A DNA stretch of 64,000 nucleotides from the NCBI GenBank assembly GCA_963854735.1, contig OY978100.1, forward strand, positions 1,116,001 to 1,180,000, in the 5' to 3' direction. The DNA comes from Marvania coccoides. Taxonomy: Eukaryota; Chlorophyta; Trebouxiophyceae; Chlorellales; Chlorellaceae. The translations under genes were made by a program, and so were the position numbers. A model generated the notes under the pieces. That model was not told the DNA's origin. It did no database searches and saw nothing but the letters and a program-made list of their open reading frames with translations. How positions within the stretch are numbered: the stretch's first letter is position 1; each line of letters begins with the position of its first letter. Below, in pieces: positions 57,121-64,000 of this stretch.

Positions 57121-57690
57121 AGTCATCCCTTGGGGTCTTTGTTTTGTTTTTTGTTAAGAGACCACTATGGAGAAGACAGCTGGCACCAACTACTGTGAGT
57201 GATGTCGCAGCCCAGAACTTTGGACAAGCGTAGCTGATGTTGATGGCGCTGCGACTGCAGCTTGACACCAAGAGGGTGTACCAGCACCGCCTTGGATGCT
57301 CGAGGGAAACGGGATAGAAGAACATGGGGCATTTATGTTGGTATATGAATTCTGTACTGGTCAGAATGAGGATGGCACCAGGCTATGCCCACAGGGCAAG
57401 GGAAAATGGAAGTTTATGGAGCATCTTGGTACTGCCGTTGGCGTGCATCGTAGCGAAAACTATAATTTTGTAAAGCCAAAACGTGCAATGAATGAGACAC
57501 CAGACACAGATCAGTCAATACGCGCAAGGAGAGGGAGGGTCGATTGGTGCCAAGTTTGTCAGTTTTGCGGGCAAAGTCATCTCTGAAGACATGAAGAGCG
57601 TGCCGGGAACGAAGAGGCGCTGCTGCCGGTGGACGCCCCCCTGCTGCGCGCGCTGGGAGCCAGATCGCCCAGGGAATGGGCGGGTAGCAG
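57121..57690. other. Region between element and MYND gene
   Basis: 570 bases. A plus-strand open frame at 57296-57586 reads FMLVYEFCTGQNEDGTRLCP and may be coding, without recognised homology. From about 57600 to 57690 another frame reads NEEALLPVDAPLLRALGARS, which looks like the missing 5' part of the MYND protein, one base out of frame. Confidence 0.4.
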
Positions 57691-57990
57691 ATGTTTCAAG
57701 ATGGGGACCCTGAGATGGCGCAGGCCAGCTTCTACGTGTACCTGGAACAGGATGCAATGGAAATGACCAGGATGATGGAGCGCAGCAAGTGCCGCATGCG
57801 GTGCATGGCTGCCTGGCCCTGCGCCAACCCTGACTGCCTCACCATGCCCAAGGGCGGAAAGCCCATCTCGAGGGTGGTGTGTGCTGGGTGTGGCGCTGTG
57901 AGCTATTGCAGCGCCCGCTGTGAGGCTGCTGGGCGAAAGGAGCACAGGAAGGCGTGCCAGGCGGCGGCGCTGACGGCTGCGGTGGAATGA
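57691..57990 (+). CDS. MYND zinc-finger protein, possibly truncated
   Basis: The open frame gives 99 residues. After a Met-rich helix (YLEQDAMEMTRMMERSK) come the MYND ligands: CANPDC, then VVCAGCGAVSYCSARCEAAG and RKEHRKACQ, ending 12 residues later. The C-x-x-C, C-x-x-x-C and H-x-x-x-C spacing is that of MYND, a protein-protein interaction finger common as stand-alone or C-terminal modules in green algae. The region just upstream encodes a sensible continuation (ALLPVDAPLLRALGA, PREWAGSRCFKMG) in a frame offset by one base at the GGGG run near 57703, so the intact protein was probably longer. It is either a recent frameshift or a base-calling error. Confidence 0.65.
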   Translation: MFQDGDPEMAQASFYVYLEQDAMEMTRMMERSKCRMRCMAAWPCANPDCLTMPKGGKPISRVVCAGCGAVSYCSARCEAAGRKEHRKACQAAALTAAVE

Positions 57991-58320
57991 AAATCTGCGC
58001 AGCGGGGGTTTTCTTCTTTTTCTATTTTGCATGTCATGCACTAAAATTAAAGCAATTTTGGAAAAGCGTTACCTTGAAAACCTATTGATTAATCGCCTGC
58101 ATGCGGTGGCAAACAAATTGCACTGCGCCCTTCATGCTTTGTTTAAATTTAATTTTCTTACATGTATGCATACACTGTATTTGTAACGCACGTGGTTTTG
58201 AGTACATCAACGTCAACCAGAAAATTCAATTACAAGCTAAGCCAACATTTCCTCCTCTTCTTCACTTCATTTACCCTTCAATTCGTATTTTCACGACCTC
58301 GCTCCCTGTTTACGCCTCCT
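57991..58320. other. Intergenic, convergent
   Basis: 330 AT-rich bases between convergent 3' ends. Nothing seen. Confidence 0.6.
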
Positions 58321-59176
58321 TCAACAGCTCGTGCACAGAGACGCCAGGAGGCTCTGCACCGTCGCTGCCTCTGCGATTTTCAGCTGTGCTTCTATGGTGC
58401 AGGCCTCAGAGTTGATCTTGTAGCCATCGATATCTGCAGCACAGATGCAATACACGCGTCACATGAGAGATTGAATACTGCGTATAACGTACTTGCAGGC
58501 ACGGTATGACAGTGCCTTCAAAGCCTTTTCTGCCCAGGGGGTGTACTTTCTGTGGTGCACCTCTGCGTTGACAACCGGACACTCAATGCATTCGCCAGCA
58601 TCGCGCACGAATTGAGTTACATCGCCAGAAGGTCGCCGCACTGCACTCCCAGCTCACCAAAAAGCTGGGTAGTGCCATTGTACCTAAACCGGTTAGGCGT
58701 CACGCCCTTTATTGAGATATCCAACTCGTAAGAGTCGTCCTCGGCATTGACCGCCAGATTCTCGCATGGAGTGCTGTTTCCCTCAGTGCCCTTGATAAGC
58801 CAATGGAACCAGTCCACAGGAGACGCCAGCGAGTGCGATTGGACGTTGCTCTTGCTGAGCGTCGCCGCCATGAAGCGAGGAGTTGGCTCGGTGGGGTGCC
58901 TGGCATGAATCCACGTGCGTTGGACGGGGTGGACCTGACATGGTTCGTTTAAACACGTATTGTGTATCGTTTCATTTCATTGCCTGCCAGGGAAGCGAAA
59001 AAACATATTACCTCGACGCGCAGACTAGCCGGAAACACCTGCGCCTGCGGGGCAGCCTGAGGAGGAGCGGAAGAAGGGGCCGCAGCGTTGCTGTGGGAAA
59101 CAGGAGCTTGATGCTGCGGAGTGTTTGCTGAAGCACCTCCATGACTGGCGAGGCGGGGGTCCTTGCTACTGGACAT
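58321..59176 (-). CDS. Hypothetical protein, four exons
   Basis: Proposed exons 59012-59176, 58658-58934, 58497-58562 and 58321-58433 give 206 residues. The N-terminus is Ala/Pro/Ser/Gln-rich and disordered. The central part is well-formed: VHPVQRTWIHARHPTEPTPR, then SLASPVDWFHWLIKGTEG, then SYELDISIKGVTPNRFRY, and after two introns VHHRKYTPWAEKALKALSY and YKINSEACTIEAQLKIAEAA. Skipping the 95-base intron 2 (GTGAGC ... CAACGCAG) removes a stop codon. The last intron is ambiguous: a GC donor (CCT|GCAAGT) keeps the frame for 37 more codons, while a GT donor four bases later ends the protein after about eight. I do not recognise the family. Confidence 0.5.
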
Positions 59177-59610
59177 AATTTCACACAGAAAATCCTGAAC
59201 AGCTCAATATTGATGTATATTTCAGCGATCCAAGGCTTATACTGATTAGAAATGAAAGAAAAAGAGCGCTCAAGAAAAATCTTGGACAGGCTATTTGAAG
59301 TCTCACCTAGAAGCAATTTTCTATATTTCATTGCATAAAAAATCATCAAGGTAGATTAATCAACGAAGGCGAGTTACGATGACCCAGGGAGCAGGGCATT
59401 GGCTTAAAAAAAAAAAACGTCCAGTCAAGGCCAAACATTCTTCGTCTCTCTGGCCCATTTTCCCCTGATCTTGCATATTGCATTGTGTATATTTAAAATT
59501 TTGCAGATTTCAAGGCCCAAGGCAGCTCATTTGGCGAGGAAAATGGTGCTCATGCACCAACGCCCCGTCGCCGCAAAGCGTGGCTATTAACCATTCCGCT
59601 TGCTTTTACT
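59177..59610. other. Divergent intergenic region
   Basis: 434 AT-rich bases between the hypothetical gene and the FkbM gene, including an A12 run at about 59407. Presumably both promoters. Confidence 0.5.
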
Positions 59611-60366
59611 ATGCGGATGCGGCTTATCCGTCCCTTTGGAGGAGCCAACCGGCCTCTATTCTCAAACTATGGAGCCCTTCTGCTCGCCTTGGCTGCTTTT
59701 GTCGCCCTTTACGGCAAGTCGTTTTTTTCCTCCTTAATATTTTTACACTCCTAGCTGACAATATATCCGCTTCCCCCACACTTGCAGCACTCATGAAGCA
59801 TGCATCTACCAACGTCAACGAGGCTTTGGGTGCCCCCTCGCAGGCGAAGCACTCTTGGTCCCACGATTGGACCGACGAGCTCATCTGCTCCGACAGCTGC
59901 CCCTCCTCCCGCGACGGGCAGTGCCAAGAAGGCCGCCCAGGGCTGCGCACCAAAGATTCTGGGAAAGACGGCCCATTCTCCGTGCAGTGCGATCTAGGGA
60001 CTGATTGCACCGATTGCGGGCCGTGGCGATACGTGGGCCCAAAGCAAGGGCTCAGGTAACGCTTTATGAAAAGCTGGTGGCTACTTTTGTTGTTTTAATT
60101 GTTAATTGCCTATTTTCTGACCTAGCCTCCCCACTATTTTCTTTTTCTTCTGCAGCTGGACTCCTGTGAAGGACCTGGTGCACCAAAATGTGGAGTTGTA
60201 CGTGCGTACCACCGCCACCCCTGTTCCTTTCTGGATGCCTTACACCAACCCTGAGCTGGACGTCGACGTTTCTGGGCAAATGAATTTCTCGGCGCTCATC
60301 GAGCCTGGCATCACCTGGGTCTGGCGAGTAGTTTGTTTCTAAATTAATCGTTCCCAGCGGATTTGA

Positions 60367-60420
<54 letters not shown>

Positions 60421-61931
60421 TTATTGCTACTTCGTTTTCCCGCAGGCACAAACTGCTCTCCGAAGGCTGCGCTGGCACAGACGGCGAGCGCGGCCTCGTC
60501 CTCGACGTTGGCGCCAACTTCGGTTACTACTCGCTGATGTCCGCGGCCATGGGGTGCCACGTCGTGGCATGGGAGCCAGTCCCTCGGTTCTCCGCGTTTT
60601 TAAAGTACGGCCTGCAGCGCAACCTGTTTGCGCACTCCGTGGAGCTGCGGGAGCGCGTGGTGGCGGAGACAGACGGTGGTGTGTTGACCCTGGAGGTCCC
60701 TACCACCGGAATTTGGGGCACAGCCGGCATCGGCGGGAAAAACATCAACAGCTTCCAGCGCTCTGCGGAGGTTCAAAAGGTGCGCGCCCTTTCGGAGCGG
60801 GTGGACACCGCTGTGGCGCCGCAGAGTGTGCTAATAATGAAGGTCGACGTGGAAGGATTTGAGCCCGGCGTGCTTTCTTCCGCAAAAAAGCTGCTCTTGC
60901 AGGGCGACGTTGAGGTGAGATGTGGCGAAGGCCTTTTTATGTAAGAAGGGCTTATTGTTTATCAATTTGAAAAAAAATAAAGATTTGGCTCGAAAATTGC
61001 AATAAATAGAGCCGGAAAAGAAATCCACACCACCTGACGTCCGTCCCTCCGGAGGAGTTTTTTTTTTTTAAATTGGGGTTGTTGCCCATATTCCCCCCCC
61101 CTTCTTCTCGTCCTTCAACTGCAGAACATCATCATGGAGTACTCGCCTGGGGTGGCAGAGGTCAACAAAGACTGGAAGCTGGCTGAAACCAACCCCGACA
61201 GGCTGCTGGGCTTGATCCTGGCCGGCTACACCATCCTGCAAATCGACGAGACGCTGAGGGTGCTCACTGGCTTCGACTGGCAAGGTGATTTGCCGCCCAT
61301 GCCGGCGGTTGGAATTCCTCAGCTCCGCCACGACATTGCGGACGTGAAGCTCTTGCAGGTGGGCAGCCTGCTGGGCTGCCCGCTGCCCCCAACAGTAAGC
61401 CGATTAATTACTATTGCATTTATATTTAGCTTCTCCCTTGTATTTTTTGCACATCAAAATTAGATATTAAATTTAAATTTTCAACTGCAGGTTGAGCTTT
61501 CGAAACAGATGTGGTCGTGCTCCGAGCCCGCCTCCTTCACATTTGAGCGCCTCAGCCCCCGAGGCTTCCGCCCCACCTTTGGCTTCAACACAAACCTCTG
61601 GGCCTCCAAAAAGCACCATGCGTTTGCATCACGCGGGGGCCCTGCTTGCCTCATGCCCCCCGAAGCCGACGGCCGCAGCTGGTTTCTCCCCGGCAAAATT
61701 ACCTACCCTCACTACCCCGGGCACGATTTCAGGGTTTGCGACCTTGAGCCGCCTGATCAGCAGGTGCGGCTGCGGTGTCGGTGCACGGACGCAGCGGTGT
61801 GTGGGCTGCTGGAGGCGGCGGTGGACGCCGCCGCTGCGGAGGGCCGCATGCCGCCGCCGCCGCTGGAGAAGGCATCGGCAGCGGAGTACGAGGAGCTGAA
61901 AATTGAGAACTGGCGCAGCATGGAGCATTGA
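59611..61931 (+). CDS. FkbM-family methyltransferase, type II membrane protein
   Basis: Six exons (59611-59713, 59788-60055, 60156-60323, 60446-60914, 61125-61394, 61491-61931) encode 572 residues. A single anchor (YGALLLALAAFVALYAL) follows a basic N-terminus. A Cys-rich luminal part comes next (ICSDSCPSSRDGQCQ, CDLGTDCTDCGPW). The methyltransferase starts RGLVLDVGANFGYYSLMSAA (SAM motif I), then CHVVAWEPVPRFSAFLKYGL, and MKVDVEGFEPGVLSSAKKLL, the FkbM signature. The C-terminal 180 residues (FRPTFGFNTNLWASKKHHAF) are of unknown fold. By topology it should methylate a glycan or lipid in the Golgi (inference). Introns 1 and 3 have GC donors (ACG|GCAAGT, CTG|GCGAGT). Intron 3 also contains an (AC)24 microsatellite. 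Confidence 0.87.
60368..60416. repeat. (AC)24 microsatellite in an intron
   Basis: About 24 perfect AC units, occupying nearly half of FkbM intron 3 (60324-60445), about 45 bases from the GC donor and 30 bases from the acceptor. Confidence 0.97.
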
Positions 61932-62081
61932 CAAGTTGCGGAACATATATTTCATTGCAAGGCAGGGGCGTTCAGCGAGGAAAATGCAAGCAAATAATGT
62001 TGTTGATTAATTTTTGCAAATCATGAACACAAAAGGCCATCCAAAGCTGGTTTCAATATCATTTAGGAGCCGAAAACTAGG

Positions 62082-63182
62082 TCAGGTGCTTTTCGTTACG
62101 CCTCCACCATTAAATTCGTTCTTTTTATCCTTCCAAACAAGAGGGTTGGCCGGTCCAGCGCACACCTCCCCCGGATGCACCCCAATCAGGTAGCGCCGCG
62201 CATCTGCGCGCTGGTTGTCGTTCTCAGGTGCCGCCATCCTGATCTCTCTGTCCATCCAGATAACGGTGAAAATACGGCGGATGAGGTCACTGGCGTTGGG
62301 CCCAGCCCTGTGGAAGGTCCACCCGGCGTGGAAGGAGTAGAACTCTCCGAGGTCAAATGCCCCCTTAACCACCGAGTAACTGCCGGCAGCCACAGCTGCA
62401 CCGACGGCGGCGTCGCTGGCTGCACCGATGCCGCCCCCGCGCCCCAGGTCGGCTTTGTGGGAACCTGCGACGAACTCCAGGGCGCCCATGGTGTCGGTGA
62501 CGGGTTGCAATGGGATCCTAGAAATAGAAAGAGTTATGTGAAATAGAAAGAATTAGGAGAAAAAGAAATTCAAAAAAAGAAAAGAAAAAAAAAAGCGATA
62601 GTTGCTATTGATTGGCGGCTTCAAAATAAGGCAACAAAAAATCCGGATGTTTACCAGGCAGTCACGGTCTTGTCTGAGGAGAGAGGCCTGCGAAAGATAG
62701 GATTGGAAACACATTTAAGGCGAGGAAAAGCTGGGAAAGCGAGGAATTAGAAGGAAAACAGCACACCAGTAGAACTGGTCGGCGTGGTAGGGGGTGTGGC
62801 CGCCGCCCGGGGGTTTGTAGAGTGCCTGATCGTGGTAAATGCGCACGCCTGAGACCCCCATCAGCTCTGCAGCGATTCTTGCGAGGCGCTTGGAGAAGGC
62901 CAGCTCACGAACCTGCGGGTTCGTGCGCCACAGATTGATGATCTGCTGGAACGCCTTGCCGTAGGAGGGATCTGCGTTGTCCTTGACCATCTGCTCGTCC
63001 ATGGGAGGGGCCTCAGACGCAGCGGCGACGGCAGCGTCGATCTCGTTCTCGTAGTGCGCCAGGAGATCCGGCGACAGGACGGATTTGAGCCTGACGAAGC
63101 CGTTGTCGCGATACGACGTCTTTTGTTCTTCCGTGAGGGCGAACGGCGCGTCGAGCTCGGCTTTAATTTTACTGTCAGCCAT
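62082..63182 (-). CDS. Phytanoyl-CoA dioxygenase (PhyH) family protein
   Basis: Three exons (62767-63182, 62655-62687, 62082-62517) encode 294 residues. The 2-oxoglutarate/Fe(II) fold has the start FALTEEQKTSYRDNGFVRLK, the metal-binding HxD in GGHTPYHADQFYW, the strand MGALEFVAGSHKAD, the distal His in FHAGWTFHRAGPNAS, and the Arg-bearing strand in IFTVIWMDREIRM that binds 2-oxoglutarate. All three Fe ligands are present, so it should be active. Substrates in this family range from phytanoyl-CoA to halogenation and ectoine-type targets; none can be chosen. No organelle signal is evident, and the C-terminus (GGVTKST) is not a PTS1. Exon 2 is 33 bases. Introns are GT-AG. Confidence 0.9.
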
Positions 63183-63805
63183 GATGGACGAGACTTTGAT
63201 AATTGGGACTGCAGAGATGCTGCACAAAATTAAAAAACTATTTTGAAATTGCTTTAATAAAAAAATGAGATGACAATGGTTGGCCTCGTCGCCTTATCTT
63301 CGTCCCAATTTTTCTTTATTGTTTTTGAATTTGTTGAGCTTATAAGACTTCAAACAAACTCCTAAAAACATTCAAAAATTCTATTGCGTACCCTATAGTA
63401 GCCTAGGCCACGGTGGATGAAAAAAACAGCCGCATTCCCACTTACATATTTCCCAGCGTCGCCTCTTTCACAACGCAATGCAACCTCCCTGGGCACCACC
63501 CCTCAGTCAAGACCAAAGCACATGTGCACATGTACATGCATCATATTTTGGATGTCAACTGAACTTGACACCATTCGCAGACACAGAAGGGGGGGGGGGG
63601 GGGGGGGGGGCACGACAATGAGAGAGCAGAGTCTTTCCGGCAAACAAAGAAAATCCGTTCTTTCACTTAATCGCAAATTTTCGACGCTTTTGAAGTAATA
63701 AATCTTTGCCTTTTTGTTCTTGAATTACTTTCGCATTAGAATCTTGTAATAAAAGTCCCATGCACCAGTTAACCAAAAAACACCAACGTGCACTCGCATT
63801 CCAGA
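63183..63805. other. Intergenic with long G-tract
   Basis: 623 bases between the PhyH start and the Cactin 3' end. It contains a G22 run at 63589-63610. No gene seen. Confidence 0.6.
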
Positions 63806-64000
63806 CTACCGCCTGTAGAACTGGCGCTTGAAGTTAAAGTACAGGTGCAGGATGCCGCGCTCGTACACGCACTTGAATCCGCGCTTGGGGTTCAGCTCCC
63901 AGTCCTTGTTGACCACCCTGAAGGCGATGTCCTCATAGGGCGGCCCCGCCGAAAACCGCACGATGCAGGTGCTGCCGTCCTCCGCCTCGGGGTCGCGCTC
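63806..64000 (-). CDS. CACTIN: Cactin, C-terminal end (gene continues beyond window)
   Basis: The last 64 codons and stop (63806-63808) of a gene that runs off the right edge. The sequence RFSAGPPYEDIAFRVVNKDW, then ELNPKRGFKCVYERGILHLY, then FNFKRQFYRR is the conserved Cactin C-terminal domain, whose end is almost invariant from yeast-like fungi to plants and animals. Cactin is a spliceosome-associated nuclear protein needed for efficient splicing. Only the C-terminal domain is visible, but it is diagnostic. Confidence 0.88.
   Translation of the reverse strand, partial: ERDPEAEDGSTCIVRFSAGPPYEDIAFRVVNKDWELNPKRGFKCVYERGILHLYFNFKRQFYRR

Noticed and set aside
58617..58657. Frameshift in the hypothetical gene near 58620-58657
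   Set aside because: A 95-base GT-AG intron (58563-58657) removes the stop and restores the frame, so no lesion is needed.
1..64000. tRNA, rRNA or other structured RNA genes
   Set aside because: I looked for the tRNA B-box (GGTTCGANNCC) and for rRNA signatures in gaps and found no convincing case.
1..64000. CRISPR array, operon or prokaryotic island
   Set aside because: All repeats are simple microsatellites or the inverted-repeat element; genes are spliced and monocistronic.

Overview
This is a stretch of nuclear DNA from a photosynthetic eukaryote, almost certainly a green alga. It carries a nuclear RBCS (Rubisco small subunit) gene with a transit peptide. Genes are spliced, with GC-rich exons and AT-rich introns of about 60-250 bases. 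The protein set is plant/algal (CW-SET methyltransferase, ACHT-type thioredoxin, CYPRO4/VID27 protein, plastid-type SDR). TGTAA-like signals, typical of chlorophyte 3' ends, follow several genes (for example 21776, 28324, 30114, 47668). I cannot name a genus. Gene models were built by hand from reading frames, splice signals and phase; most close exactly, with every junction in phase.

Layout: 0-6.6 kb holds the 3' end of a membrane protein gene, a small conserved gene, and a RimO-type methylthiotransferase whose 2.5-kb intron contains a complete VID27/CYPRO4 gene on the other strand. 6.8-12.5 kb: aldo/keto reductase, HIT hydrolase, a J-domain plus fibronectin-III protein, Pelota. 13.4-17.3 kb: a 15-exon secreted multicopper oxidase with a C-terminal PAN/apple module. 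18.2-28.3 kb: TMEM230-like protein, CPSF100, a frameshifted relic, SCFD2-like SM protein, NUP88-like nucleoporin. 28.9-36 kb: RBCS, an atypical thioredoxin, an SDR, an amino-acid permease. 36-45.7 kb: a SETD2-like H3K36 methyltransferase followed in tandem by a KDM4-like JmjC demethylase. 46-53.7 kb: sulfotransferase, a frameshifted CENH3-like histone H3, a small unknown gene, a HEAT-repeat protein, an alpha/beta hydrolase. 53.7-58.3 kb is gene-poor and contains a 1.6-kb element bounded by inverted repeats packed with CTTAGG/CCTAAG words. 58.3-64 kb: an unknown four-exon gene, an FkbM-type methyltransferase, a phytanoyl-CoA dioxygenase family gene and the 3' end of Cactin.

The strongest general signal is splicing. 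About 10 of some 60 introns I could place need a GC (not GT) donor to keep the reading frame and a conserved protein motif. That is far above the roughly 1% usual in plants and animals. Functionally the window is housekeeping: mRNA processing and quality control (CPSF100, Cactin, Pelota), chromatin (SET, JmjC, H3), trafficking and pores (SCFD2, VID27, NUP88), plastid functions (RBCS, ACHT, RimO, SDR) and Golgi/secretory chemistry (sulfotransferase, FkbM, multicopper oxidase). Many genes are arranged head-to-head over about 200-390 bp, suggesting shared promoters.
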